A DNA stretch of 64,000 nt, taken from positions 73,199,912-73,263,911 of the forward strand of contig CM055265.1 in NCBI GenBank assembly GCA_029237695.1, written 5' to 3'. This document shows positions 31,581 through 44,570 of the stretch, in pieces. Source of the stretch: Conchocele bisecta. Taxonomy: Eukaryota > Mollusca > Bivalvia > Lucinida > Thyasiridae. The position numbers and the translations under genes are program-made. A model generated the notes under the pieces. That model saw only the letters and a program-made list of their open reading frames with translations, did not search any database and was not told where the DNA came from. Numbering within the stretch: the stretch's first letter is position 1; the number at the start of each line of letters is the position of its first letter.

Positions 31581-33842
31581 GAACTGCCAAACTCTCGTAC
31601 CGTCTGTAGCTACGGACGATACGGCAGTTTTGCAGAGTTACTACCCGAACTGCATGTAACCTTAAAAAGAAACTAATTGTGTGTTAAACATATATGACTT
31701 TAACATTACACGTACTTGTACGTACTTGGGTATGTAAACGCACTTATTTAATTCAAACTATTAATGTAGGGCATCGTGAGGAATATACTATGTGTTAAAG
31801 CAATTATCTTAATGGGAGAAAACTATCGGACATGTTTTTGTGATATCAACTTACTTAAAAAAGATAATATTGCATATGTGTCAGCATCATGGTGTTCATA
31901 TTAATATGAAATTATCATGAATAATATTGTTATATTTAACTAGTATAGTATTTATTGAAGTGTCATAATGTTTATTTTATAATTTATTTATTTATGCATA
32001 CATTTGACGGTGGGGGGAGCAGTTCTTTTTTTTAATGTGGGTTCGCAGGTATTGCCACGTACATGTAATTTGTTAATCATGTTACATGGTACCTTTACTT
32101 GAGAGGCGTGGATGTGTGTAGCATTAATCGAGATAAACTTGGTGTGGAACTTGTGTGGTTTCTTGTCCATAACGATCTACTGTCTGTTTCACGTTAACCT
32201 GCCCAACTTTTACACCTATTTAAACACCCTAAAACTCTTGTTTTTGCATAAAATCATTTTTCAGCAAAATTTAGCAATGAGCCATCTTTTTATTTTTTGA
32301 ATTTCGGTCCTATAATGAAGTAATAGCCATAAATCAAGAATTGAATGCAGGGTTGCAATGTTAAAATGTCACGTGCGATCAGATTTTCAAGATTTTTCTA
32401 GCATCGAACTGCTTGCTGGATTTCATCATTAAAAACAAGACACTAACCTTGTATTTATGAGAGCAAATCTTGCCAGGTTGAAAAATAAAGGAATCGAGCC
32501 TCCATTTCTCGGTGTTCGTACAAGAATTACAGAAGAAAATGCCGAGAATTTGGTCAAAATACAACATGATGTCATCATCATCTGCTACAGCTTTCGTATC
32601 TATTGACAACGCCAAGCTGAGGTTGGCACGCTGTTCCTACCACGCACAATTAATTGCACATATCCTCGCACATCGACACCGGTGTAAATCTACATTCTCT
32701 AATGGTATGACTTGGGAACACCATACATACGTCATTTCCGGCGGAAGTATGTAGTCACTTCCTGTGAGCCAGTTTCTTTGCCGGACGAATTTCCGGCGGA
32801 CAACTTGGTTTACTAAATGCTGATTGGTTGGTGAAGGTCACGAGTTTAATCGAATCAAGTTCGTTAGCATTCACAATTTACAATGCATTAGGACGTATTA
32901 TCAATAGTATCAGATCGACTTGGAACCTTATGGATGAATGATATTCGCTAAATATATGAAGATTAAATGATTAATTGATATATTTTAATGCAAATTGTTT
33001 AAATTATATGCCAGAAAATGATGTTAATAAACAAATTTATTAAGAATTTGTGAAATTTATTAAGAATTTGTGTTCAGTTCGCAAAAATAGTTGTTGTTGT
33101 TGTTGACCGGAAGTGATTATTGCATAGCAGTTTCTTGTTTTATTGTCAACAACTAAAAATCGGTGAAATTAATTTATAATGCAAAAGCCCATCCATGACT
33201 GTTTATTCGAAATAACTTTGTTATTAGACGGATTTTCTTGAAATAAAAAGTAGGCTCATTTCTAAAAAATAGTTTTACATTGTTTTACATAAAAAAATAA
33301 GCAGTTTGGAGTGTTTTTATAGCAATAAATCTTGGGCAGCATTTCGTGGAACAGACAATAATTACTCGAAAGCCACCGGATACCAGTTTGTCATTCTTGA
33401 AGCTTTATTTATTTCTTACAATTCAAGATGGCAGCCAATTTGAGAAAATTGTTGTTAATGTCAGGAAAATAATGATTTATTGGGTAGAGTTTCACACTAT
33501 TATGCTTAAAAGTGTTTAGAAAATATGTTAAGTTTCGAATGTACGAGAATTCCGCATTTTCTCTTAAAATTTCGTCCACTTTTGATGTCATTTACACAAA
33601 TCACATGATTTATCTCTTATGGTTTAGAGATGATACCTCGTCAGTACAAGACAACTACATCACATCATCTTATGCTCGTTGCTACAACTTTGACTCTGAA
33701 TCTGTTCTGAAGAAATCAGATAATTATGCTTTGCCAATAATAGACGCATACCAGAAGTGTCCGCCATCTTGGACGCCATCTTGAATTAATTGTTCAAAAG
33801 TCTCAAGGATGCCAGAGTGTCACTTTGCAGATTCTGATTCAG
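31581..33842. other. Intergenic, AT-rich; no gene recognised
   Basis: Only short chance open frames. A G/T-rich patch near 32015 and a direct repeat ATTTATTAAGAATTTGTG at about 33036-33072 are the only local structures noted. Confidence 0.55.
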
Positions 33843-34112
33843 TTGCCGATTTCACCAAAATTGCAAAGTATACTTATCTTGCTAAGTACACTTTGAGAGA
33901 GAAATTTTCAATTTAAGGATACATGTATTAATTTTTATTTAATGAAATAAAACATTTTCTGACCAAATTATTATACTGAATTTATTACATTATCACAGCC
34001 ATGTTGGCTGTGATAATGTAATAAATTCAGTATAATAATTCTGTATACTTTTAATCATCAACTATTTGCAGTCGTTAGTTCTATGTGAAATGAAATCGGC
34101 TACAGGGCATAC
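33843..34112. mobile_element. Palindromic MITE, family G, copy 2
   Basis: TTGCAAAGTATACTT and the hairpin TACATTATCACAGCCATG / GGCTGTGATAATGTAATA match 8338-8642. The right arm is partly replaced. Confidence 0.85.
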
Positions 34113-34379
34113 TTGATTCAATAGACTTCATCATAAAACGCTAGTTGTACTTCCACGCAGAGTGGGCGATTTTAGAGTAGGCCCCACGTCCTTACTATAT
34201 CCATGTATCATACTTACCTCATCAAGGTAATTATTGCTGAAACGGTCTAGGGGTGTGACTAGTGTCTGACTACCTACGATTACAGTCTAATAAAAGGGTA
34301 GCAGACGACGCTGCTGTTCATGCAAAGCAGTTTGGAAAATATGTGCACATGCACTACAGGTAAATGTAAATGCTTTGAT

Positions 34380-34825
34380 TTAACGACGACACCTTGCATG
34401 TCGGGACGGACTGTTTAAGTCCCCATCCGATAGGACTAGGCACGACGTTAGTTGTCTTGCCCAATAAACACGCCGAATTGGCCATTCGGAGCGGGTAGAG
34501 ATGGGAAAATCGAACCAGGGGCCCGTTTCACTAAACTTCGTACGACTAAAATGTTCGTAAATGCAAATTTATGATCGTCTGTAAATTTTAATTGATGAAT
34601 TTATATTTATTGAGCATAGGCTGCATATGCAGCCTATGCTCAATAAATGTAAATCCAATAATTGTTTACAAGAAAACGTTGTTAATGTGAAATTTACAGA
34701 CTATCATAATTTGGCACTTACGAACATTTTAGTTGTACGAAGTTTAGTGAAACGGGCACCAGGGGTCTCCCGATCCAGTCCGACGCTCTACCAACTGAGC
34801 TAATCCGGCACTACAGGTACTACTG
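34380..34825 (-). mobile_element. tRNA-derived SINE, - strand, split by a family H MITE
   Basis: Read on the - strand from 34815, GCCGGATTAGCTCAGTTGG (A box) is followed by TAGAGCGTCGGACTGGATCG. Past the MITE comes CCTGGTTCGATTTTCCCAT (B box). The MITE occupies 34519-34759 with CAG on both sides (34516-34518, 34760-34762), placed immediately before the B box. The body continues through ATTCGGCGTGTTTATTGGGC to about 34380. Confidence 0.8.
34519..34759. mobile_element. 241 bp palindromic MITE (family H) inside the SINE
   Basis: Ends GGGCCCGTTTCACTAAACTT and AAGTTTAGTGAAACGGGCAC with perfect CAG duplication. Length and palindromic centre are identical to 10511-10751. Confidence 0.92.
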
Positions 34826-36507
34826 TCATTGATATTATCTTGAAAACAATATTGTGAAATGAATAACTAAACCGCATTCAATATTTCATTTCGTTTAAAT
34901 GTACACTGCGAGTAGTTCCATATTTATCACACATAGTATACAAGCCATGCGATTTTGTACTAAGGAGGTGCTATTGTTTACTAAAAATATTTACCGAAAC
35001 TTTGATATTTTCAGCAAATGACGGCAATGTTAACGAAACTGTCATAGCGAATGCAGAATTATATTCCGCATTTTTTCTGAACAGTGTGCCAGGTTTCGAC
35101 GTCATTACGGAATATATCATACATTTTGTAAATATTTTTCATAAGATATCGCACATCTTCTTAGGTACAAAATCACATGGCTTGTCTCATATACCTGTTA
35201 ACGGCTAGTCAACTAACGTTCAAATCGCAACTTAAAACTTAGAACGCGGGGAAACAAAATGTGCCCTCTGCTGTTTACATAGGGTAGCCTATGTATTGGT
35301 ATCGCGTCGGACAGTTATTACATATGGTAGGCTATGTATTGGAATCGCGTCGGACAGTCAGACCACGCCCCCCCCCCATCCCCCCCCCCCCCCCCCACCA
35401 CCCCCTCGATGGGCTGGTCCGTAGTGATATCTTGGAATAACCATAACAACAAAATGCATTGTGTTACTCAACGTTTAACTGTCATACGCAACCGCTAATT
35501 GAAAATAATATTATGAAAAACTACTTGCACTGAACAATATCAACAACGGATGTTCTACGTACAAAAATACATCGGATTATTTTGTTACGCTTCAAGTTGT
35601 TATTTGCCCCCATTTGCGTCACAAATCGTGCGGTCATCGCTAAATTTAGTAACAGGCTATAGTTTTCGGCAGAGTTAACTCCCCTCCGAATACTCTCCAC
35701 CGGATAAACACGTCACGTGTAAACACGCGACGCGTTCAAGACACAAACGATAACAAGGGGTTACAGCTACCTGTTGACCCAGATTTTTTTAATGATCGCG
35801 ATTGTGTCACAACAAAACTCACACTTGTGGGTCTAACTGATGTTAATCCTCATTCTATCGATGGATTTATAGCGGATTTTAGTGACATTCCCGAATTCGG
35901 CCTGATTGACATTTGTCTATGGTGGCCAATACACGCCAACATGAGTGTCAATTCTACGTTCAGGGAAGGGGGTCAATAAGTCAGTAAGTGATACATTACA
36001 GTCAGGGAACACATTAATGACAGTATAACACATCCAGCGTATATTAATACCCATATTAATACAAGTACTGAAAATACGACAAAAACAAATTATAACAAGT
36101 TTGGGCTTCCATACATTGAACATTTTGTCAACAGTTTCCCCAATGACGTCATTTGTATGTTTTAATATACTCGATCCGGGGCCAACTACTTCATTCACAA
36201 AACAGAAGTTAACATGGCGATGTCAAAGTAATGCAGAAACTTTAACAAAAATCCTGCTACAACATTGTTTTGTACCGACAAGGCATTTTCAGGCGCGACA
36301 CCGCTTCCGTGGCGGAATTCTTGTCGTACCCTATGTTCAGTACTTTCAGTGCTTTGATTTAATATTGTGTCTTTATTATATACCCATCCATGAAATACAT
36401 AGTTATACGTGTCCATGGAGCGGTATATAATAAGTTAGGCACTCGTGAAATATGGACATTTCACACCACTCGATGAACATATATGTCATATTCGTTGCAA
36501 AAATATG
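34826..36507. other. Intergenic; small duplication and C tracts at 35277-35400
   Basis: GTAGCCTATGTATTGGTATC and GTAGGCTATGTATTGGAATC, each followed by GCGTCGGACAGT, form a ~44 bp duplication (35284, 35328). Long C tracts follow at 35368-35405. No gene was recognised. Confidence 0.6.
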
Positions 36508-36672
36508 AATATTCTCTATCTATTCAAAATAAAAACATAGTTTGGCAACACTTTAGAATCATTTCCAATGGAAATGATTCTGAAGTGCTGCAAAACCATG
36601 TTTTGATAAGAAAAATTGAAAATAGAATACAAACAGCAGACGACAATATTTAGTTCAGCTTTGTAATGGTTA
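36508..36672. mobile_element. Palindromic MITE, family P1
   Basis: TTTAGAATCATTTCCAATGG/GAAATGATTCTGAAGTGCTG hairpin, CAGCAGACG arm and a TTTGTAATGGTTAA end. Confidence 0.8.
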
Positions 36673-36769
36673 ACATGTACTAGCCCAGAACTTACCACTT
36701 AATTACTCGTAACGATTTGGTAATAGATTTGTCAATAAACGAGGTCTTACAGAATAGCAGACTCGCGTG

Positions 36770-36930
36770 GTGACTAACACTAAATTACATTGACAAATTG
36801 TGTCGTCTGCTGGAAATGTTTTATTATCAATATTTCTCGATAAAAACCTGTTTGGCAGCGCACGAGAATCTTCTCCCCTGGAGACGATTCTCATGTGCTG
36901 TCAAAACAGGTTTTTTGTTCAGAATTAAAG
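36770..36930. mobile_element. Diverged palindromic MITE related to family P1
   Basis: The GTCGTCTGCTGG arm and the hairpin GAGAATCTTCTCCCCTGGAG/ACGATTCTCATGTGCTGTC follow the same plan as family P1 with a different central sequence. Confidence 0.75.
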
Positions 36931-37640
36931 GAGATATAATGTGCCGTTCTTTTACGGATTTCATATTCCGGACAACCAGTTTTTCGAGCCGTCACTGCAT
37001 GAATAACTTCCCCTTATTTTGATTACCAAAGTTATTTCCCTTTGCGGTCACGTGGGTATATGACGTATTAGTAGAACGTCCGAAATGTATGCATAATACG
37101 ATGCAGAGTACTTAGAACACAGAGTACTTAGAACTCCAATTTATTAGACCACTGATATAAGTATATGGGACTGTACAGTACTGTAAAAATATATGAATGA
37201 CCTAGTCACAAACTACATACTGAAATGCGACAATGGGTGACAAAATGAACATGATACTGAGCAATTTTCAACAGCTGTAGGATACCAGTTTGTATACACA
37301 TTTATTTATATTTACATCGTCAGGTTACGATCTATGTTTTCCTTGATAGTACTTATATATAGTGCTAAATCAGACGGGCAACAGAGTAGACATTTATCAG
37401 AGCTGTCATATGCATATATGGATCTGGTGCTATGCTGGTCAAACTGTCATAACGTCATTCTTGTAGGCCATTGTCCACTTACAATGAAAGTATGCTGTAC
37501 ATGGGGTCAATTCAGGAAAGCCCGGGGTGACAGCAGTGGGGAAATTAGTCGTTCGAATTGCCACGGGGGGGTGGGGGGTGTTGTTTGAAAATTGTGTCAA
37601 CATCCGCTGTACGCTGCGACTGAGAAGGTGCAATAAGCCA
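36931..37640. other. Intergenic; no feature recognised
   Basis: Noncoding; a G-rich tract lies at 37564-37578. Confidence 0.5.
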
Positions 37641-37865
37641 AACACAACACGGGGCTTATAGGGCATTTGCGACCAGTGTAGATCCAGTTCAGCATTACAT
37701 TCGCACAGTCTGAACAGGATCTGCACTTTTCGCTATTCCTTCAATAAAACACACTAACATAAAATCTAGATCGTATTTAGACTACAGCAGTGTTATATTT
37801 GATTAGGACATACACTAGTCACAAATAACACAAACCCCATTTCTCTAGTCACAGCCACATATAGG
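37640..37865. repeat. Dispersed palindromic repeat, GATCCAG family
   Basis: GCGACCAGTGTAGATCCAGT, ACAGGATCTGCACTTTTCG and TCTAGTCACAGCCACATATA follow the order seen at 8690-9060. Confidence 0.65.
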
Positions 37866-38178
37866 ACCAAGCTTCGACGTAACCCACATTTGACGAAACA
37901 ACAATTTTCTTCTGGAAAACATCTTTAGTTTTTAACATCAAGTCCAAACATTTATTTCAAACAAGTCAGTAGGCAAATAGATTAGAAATAGTAAATAATT
38001 TACTGTACATGTGAAAATTGAATATATACTTTTAATTCTTTTTATCTGTCAACGAACAAAATATGTGATTTAGTTATATTTTAGCATTCGAAAACAGTAC
38101 TTACGGAAAAATAAGCGAGTGGAAATTCAAGTTACACAATTTTAGTCCTGCAATATAACATTCATCCATGTATAACAA
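37866..38178. other. Intergenic, AT-rich; no feature recognised
   Basis: No repeat or coding signal recognised. Confidence 0.5.
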
Positions 38179-41100
38179 GAGTTGTCAGAAGACAACGAAG
38201 CTCGCCTGTTGGCAGCTTTCATTCAAACTTGTCACAGTTGTATAAAAAACATGAATATTATATAACTTGACCTTGGGATAAGGGGTGTGCGGTGGACCTT
38301 GACATTGAGGTCAGTGGTGGAAGGTGGATCGTGGATTTGATATAGCATGATATAGCATATTAAGATGAATGCATGTATGAAATATCAATGTGCTCCCTGA
38401 AATGAGAAGGAAAACAAAATTTAACCCAGCGTTAAGTTTATGAACACACTAAGTTGGTGATTTTCTACAGCATGATAGCTATTCACATGATGAATGCATG
38501 TATAAATGTGCTAAGTTTGTGACCTTGGCCTTGGCAAAAGGGGTGGGGGGGGTGGGTCATGGATTTGCTGTAGCACAATAGAGTATTATCAGATGAATGC
38601 ATGTATGAAATATGAAGGTGTTCCCTGTAAAGAAACAGAAGTTATAAACAGACATTTACTCCAACGTTAAGTTTATGATGTTGATCTTGGGGAAAGGGGT
38701 GGGGTGGGTCATGGATTTGCTGTAGCACAATAGAGGATCATCGGGTGAATGCATGTATGAAATATAAAAGCGTTCAAAGTGTAAAGAAACAGACGTTACA
38801 CAACATTTACCCCAATGTAAAGTTTATGAACATGCTAAGTTTGTGACCTTGACCTTGGGGTAAGGGTTGGGTGGTGGGTTGTGTATTTGCTACAGCATGA
38901 TAGAGGGTCATCTGAGGAATGTATGTATGAAATATCAAGGCGTTCCATCAAAGGAAACAGTTGTTATCAGACATTTACCCCAACGTTAAGTTTATGAATG
39001 TGTCAAGTTTGTGACCTTGACCTTGGGGTAAGGGGTGGGCGGTGAGTCATGGAATTGCTATAGCACGATAGAGCATCATCAGATGAATGCGTGTATGAAA
39101 TATCAAGGCGTTCCATGAAAGGAAACAGATGTTATAAGACATTTACCCCAACGTTAAGTTTATGAATGTGCTAAGTTTGTGACCGTGACCTTGGGGAAAG
39201 GGGAAATGGGTGGGGGTTGGTATCATGGATTTTCTATAGCATGATTAGAGTATCATCAGATGAATGCATTGTATGAAATATCAAGGTGTTCAATGTGTAA
39301 AGAAACAGAAGTTACACAACATTTCCCACCCCAACGTTAAGTTTATGAACATGCTATGTTTGTGACCTTGACTTTTGGGTAAGGGTTGGGTGGTGGGTTG
39401 TGGATTTGCTACAGCATGATAGAGGTCATCTGAGGAATGTATGAAATAGCAAGGCGTTCCATGAAAGGAAACAGACATTTACCCCAACGTTAAGTTTATG
39501 AATGTACTAAGTTTGTGACCTTGACCTTGGGGTAAGGGATGGGCGGTGGGTCATGGATTTGCTATAGCATGATAGAGTATCATCAGATGAATGCATATTT
39601 GAAATATCAAGGCGTTCCATGAAAGGAAACAGATGTTATAATACACTTACCCCAACATTAAGTTTATGAATGTGCTAAGATTGTGACCTTGACCTTTGGG
39701 AAAGGGGTGGGCGGTGAGTCATGAATTTGCTATAGCACGATAGAGTATCAGCAGATGAATGCATGTATGAAATATGAAGGCGTTCCCTGTAAATAAACAG
39801 AAGTTACACAACATTTACCCCAACGTTAAGTTTATGAACATGCTAAGTTCTGACCTTGACCGTGGGGTAACGATTGGGTGGGCGGTTGGTCATGGATTTG
39901 CTATAGCACGATAGAGTATCATCAGATGAATGCATGTATGAAATATCAAGGCGTTCCATGAAAGGAAACATATGTTATAAGACATTTACCCCAACGTTAA
40001 GATTATAAATGTGCTAAGTTTGTGACCTTGACCTTGCGGTAAGGGCTGGGTGGTGGGTCATGGATTTGCCACAACATGATACAGGGTCATCTGAGGAATG
40101 CATGTATGAAATAACAAGGTGTTCCATGAAAGGAACATAAGTTATAAGACATTTACCCCAACGTTAAGTTTATGAATGTGCCAAGTTTGTAACCTTGACC
40201 TTGGGGTAAGGGCTGGGTGGTGGGTCATGGATTTGCTACAGCATGATAGAGGGTCATCTGAGGAATGCATGTATGAAATAACAAGGTGCTCCATGAAAGG
40301 AAACAGAAGTTATCAGACATTTACCCCAACGTTAAGTTTATGAATGTGCCAAGTTTGTGATCTTGACCTTGAGGTAAGGGCTTGGTGGTGGGTGATGGAT
40401 TTGCTACAGCATGATAGAGGGTCATCTGAGGAATGCACGTATGAAATAACAAGGTGTTCCATGAAAGGAAACAGAAGTTATAAGACATTTACCCAACGTT
40501 AAGCTTATGAATGTGCCAAGTTTGTGACCTTGGCCTTGCGGTAAGGGCTGGGTGGTGGGTCATGGATTTGCTACAGCATGATACAGGGTCATCTGAGGAA
40601 TGCATGTATGAAACAACAAGGTGTTCCATGAAAGGAAACAGAAGTTATAAGACATTTACCCAACGTTAAGTTTATGAATGTGCCAGGTTTGTGACCTTGA
40701 CCTTGGGGTAAGGGCTGGGTGGTGGGTCATGGATTTGCTACAACATGATAGAGCGTCATCTGAGGAATGCATGTATGAAATAACAAGGTGTTCCGTGAAA
40801 GGAAACAGAAGTTCTAAGACATTTACCCAACGTTAAGTTTATGAATGTACTAAGTTTGTGACCTTGACCTTGGGGTAAGGGATGGGCGGTGGGTCATGGA
40901 TTTGCTATAGCATGATAGAGTATCATCAGATGAATGCATATTTGAAATATCAAGGCGTTCCATGAAAGGAAACAGATGTTATTATACACTTACCCCAACA
41001 TTAAGTTTATGAATGTGCTAAGATTGTGACCTTGACCTTGGGGAAAGGGGTGGGCGGTGAGTAATTAATTTGCTATAGCACGATAGAGTATAAGCAGATG

Positions 41101-42100
41101 AATGCATGTATGAAATATGAAGGCGTTCCCTGTAAATAAACAGAAGTTACACAACATTTACCCCAACGTTAAGTTTATGAACATGCTAAGTTCTGACCTT
41201 GACCGTGGGGTAACGATTGGGTGGGCGGTTGGTCATGGATTTGCTATAGCACGATAGAGTATCATCAGATGAATGCATGTATGAAATATCAAGGCGTTCC
41301 ATGAAAGGAAACATATGTTATAAGACATTTACCCCAACGTTAAGATTATAAATGTGCTAAGTTTGTGACCTTGACCTTGCGGTAAGGGCTGGGTGGTGGG
41401 TCATGGATTTGCCACAACATGATACAGGGTCATCTGAGGAATGCATGTATGAAATAACAAGGTGTTCCATGAAAGGAAACATAAGTTATAAGACATTTAC
41501 CCCAACGTTAAGTTTATGAATGTGCCAAGTTTGTAACCTTGACCTTGGGGTAAGGGCTGGGTGGTGGGTCATGGATTTGCTACAGCATGATAGAGGGTCA
41601 TCTGAGGAATGCATGTATGAAATAACAAGGTGTTCCATGAAAGGAGACAGAAGTTATAAGACATTTACCCAACGTTAAGTTTATGAATGTGCCAAGTTTG
41701 TGACCTTGACCTTGGGGTAAGGGCTGGGTGGTGGGTCATGGATTTGCTACAGCATGATAGAGCGTCATCTGAGGAATGCATGTATGAAATAACAAGGTGT
41801 TCCGTGAAAGGAAACAGAAGTTCTAAGACATTTACCCAACGTTAAGTTTATGAATGTGCCAAGTTTGTGACCTTGACCTTGGGGTAAGGGCTAGGTGGTG
41901 GGTCATGGATTTGCTACAGCATGATAGAGGGTCATCTGAGGAATGCATGTATGAAATAATAAGGTGTTCCATGAAAGGAAACAGAAGTTATAAGACATTT
42001 ACCCAACGTTCAGTTTGTGGACGACGCTGACGCTAACGCCGACGCCGACGCCGACGCCGACGACGCCGGGGGTATGACATAAGCACTTCGTGCAGGCTAG
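38179..42100. mobile_element. Helitron/pearl-like element with ~167 bp tandem core repeats
   Basis: The left edge reads ACAAGAGTTGTCAGAAGACA. About 22 core units follow, each with TTGACCTTGGGGTAAGG, TCATGGATTTGCTA, AGATGAATGCATG or GAGGAATGCATG, GTTCCATGAAAGGAAACAG and ACCCCAACGTTAAGTTTATG. The array ends in a GACGCC-rich microsatellite (42016-42066) and CTTCGTGCAGGCTAGC. This plan (core tandem units, then a microsatellite) is like the pearl family of bivalves, now usually grouped with Helitrons; that assignment is inference. An 8-unit higher-order period of about 1.34 kb is present: the odd variant TAACGATTGGGTGGGCGG occurs at about 39868 and 41212. Confidence 0.85.
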
Positions 42101-42174
42101 CTAAAAACAAACACATCAAGATTTGATTTTTGGAACTGTAGAAAGCACCCGGATGTGCACAGTGTACCTATTCT

Positions 42175-42380
42175 ACCATGTCTGTCAAATTGGACTCAAC
42201 CAATCAGCTTGGCATAGTTGTGGCCTCGCGGATTCAATATACACCTGCCACATTATTATTGATCTCCGTTTGAACGGAGCTTCACACGTCTGTCACTGAC
42301 TAGGACAGATAAACAAAATGGATTCAACCAATCAGCATAGAATAGGTGTGGCTTCATTGAATTCAGAATACACCTGTCCC
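42175..42380. repeat. Tandem duplication, about 129 bp apart
   Basis: CAACCAATCAGC, GTGTGGC(T/C)TC and AATACACCTG words occur in the same order at 42196-42250 and 42325-42372. Confidence 0.65.
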
Positions 42381-43182
42381 AAGATCCACTTCCCTATTTG
42401 CCTGCGGTCAAATCATCGGATAAGTTGTTTGCTATTAATGACCTCCGGTGGCATCCGTTTGAACATAACTACACACGCGTGTCACTGATTATTTCAACTC
42501 GAAATTGTCAAAGCACAAGTATGCTGAAGTAACATTCTGCAAAGCATTGCAGAATCAATTTACGAAATGTCGGAGATTAGCATTTTGTAAAAAAAATAAT
42601 AGAAATATAACATTTAATTTCACATTGTTTCTGATTCTGGCTCTCTGCTGTCTGTTTGACCGTGAATTACAATCGACTTCCGCACAGATAGTCTTTGCCG
42701 ACGATTGCAACCAACGTATAAATAATGCAAGTATAACTAGGCGAAGGAAAAAATAACGATTAACGTATATATTAAACGACAAAAACGAAGAAATTATGCA
42801 ACAAATATATGATGTCCGTAAATACAAACGATATTATATAAGAAAACTTCATCCACCAATCAGGTAAGCTGTTCTACTGCTACGTCATAGCGGTTATTTT
42901 TACAGCGCCACCTCGCGCCAGTAGGTCGCAGTAACAGGAGAGATAAGCGATGACCAATTCATTGCATGACTCTGTATATATAGGTGTCAGATAAGGTGCG
43001 ATATGAGAAATCTCAATATCACGAAAAATAGAAACGAACCGGAAATCGGTTATTAGGGTCGCCGTTGTTGTTTTTAGCGCGGTTTGAAGAAAATAAGTGA
43101 TAGTTTGTCATGTGACCTTTAAGGCAAAAATGAAAAACAGCAAACGAGAATGTTCGTCTCCCGCGTAGTGAGGGTTAAGGCT
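42381..43182. other. Intergenic; no feature recognised
   Basis: AT-rich sequence with chance open frames only. Confidence 0.5.
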
Positions 43183-43340
43183 TCATAACTGTGATGGGAT
43201 ATGTGTATTTTATAGCATATATGTGAACATTGCCTCGTATCTGTTTACTATATGCTTCATGGAGTGGCCAGCTCTGCCATCCTAGTGTGTTCAAGCCATC
43301 AGTCAGTTCCACCTATTGTGCCGTTTGACAAAGAACAGAA
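43183..43340. repeat. Dispersed repeat shared with 1885-2075
   Basis: See the copy at 1885; the shared blocks are in identical order. Confidence 0.6.
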
Positions 43341-43596
43341 AATACAATGTAGAACATATTATATAATATAGCTAACCATATATAGAAAAGCCAGGACAGC
43401 ACTCCTATACATGATATTGCAACAAAGTGTAAAATATGTCGGTTTTCTGGACAGTTTTGTACCCGGTTTGTTAACAACGAAAATGGCCATTATAAATAGA
43501 CTTGTACACATCAAATGGCACAGCGTGTCACATTTACCTGGCTGGCCACACACAACACATACTTTATTTTGTATACCTGTATATGTAGGGAATTAC

Positions 43597-43641
43597 AATT
43601 ACGAACATTTTAGTCGTACGAAGTTTAGTGAAACGGCCCCC
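43597..43641. mobile_element. Right-end fragment of a family H MITE
   Basis: Only ACGAACATTTTAGTCGTACG and AAGTTTAGTGAAACGGCCCC remain, followed by CAG. Confidence 0.85.
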
Positions 43642-43649
43642 AGGTCAAG

Positions 43650-43965
43650 TCATACAAATATGTCAAAGTAACTTGACCGTGACCTTGGAAAGGGGGACCA
43701 CATGAGTTGGATATAAATTGATAAAATATGGATGGTGCTAATAAGTATGTGAAGTTTCAAGTCAATTTGAATGGAATTGTGCTTAATGGCCCATCAACAC
43801 AAAAGAGTATCAAGCAATTTTGATGAAGAAGGAAATAATATGAAATGATTAGGGTCAAAATAAAAACATGATGAACACAATAGAAATGAGGAACATGTAT
43901 ACAGTGATAAAATTATATAAAAAATTCACATTTAGGAAACAATTATGTTTGAATCATATGATGAT
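43650..43965. repeat. Single degenerate TTGACC-TTGG core-like unit
   Basis: AACTTGACCGTGACCTTGG and AGTTTCAAGTCAATTTGAAT resemble units at 53870-53990 and 55040-55600. Confidence 0.5.
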
Positions 43966-43968
43966 CTG

Positions 43969-44208
43969 GGGCCGTTTCACTAAACTTCGTACGACTAAGA
44001 TGTTCGTAAGTACAAATTTAGGATCGTCTGGAAATTTCAATTGATGGATTTACATTTATTTAGCATATGCTGCCTACAGCCTATGCTCAATAAATGTAAA
44101 TCCGATAATTGTTTACAAGAAAACATAGCTAATATGAAATTTACACAGACTATCATAATTTTGCACTTACAAATATTTTAGTCGTACGAAGTTAAGTGAA
44201 ACGGCCCC
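43969..44208. mobile_element. 240 bp palindromic MITE (family H), CTG target duplication
   Basis: Ends GGGCCGTTTCACTAAACTTC and GAAGTTAAGTGAAACGGCCC, with CTG at 43966-43968 and 44209-44211. Confidence 0.9.
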
Positions 44209-44570
44209 CTGGGGTAGGACGGGTCCAGGGTCACAGAATGATTGAGGACGATCAACATAAACATTTACATTATATTGGCGTTCACCGATGCATTGGTTGC
44301 GTTCATATTACAAAACCGCCTGCGTTAAACCTGTCATGATGGCAACGTTTCTGAACATCTATATGGCAATGCAAACTCGCAGACAAGCAGTTTGATTGAC
44401 TAAGCATGAGCTGTAGCACAGCTCAGGCTCAGTCAATCAAGCTGCATTCGAGTATTTTGAAACAAAGAAATTGACACATATTGGCAAGATTAGCGCAGGC
44501 GGTGGTGTCGTTGTTAAAAATTGTTTACGTGTTTTTCCATCTTCTGGGAACTTTGGCGACTTTATTCACA

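Noticed and set aside
38179..42100. Regularly spaced repeats considered as a CRISPR array
   Set aside because: Units are contiguous ~167 bp tandem repeats without unique spacers, in a eukaryotic context with no cas genes.
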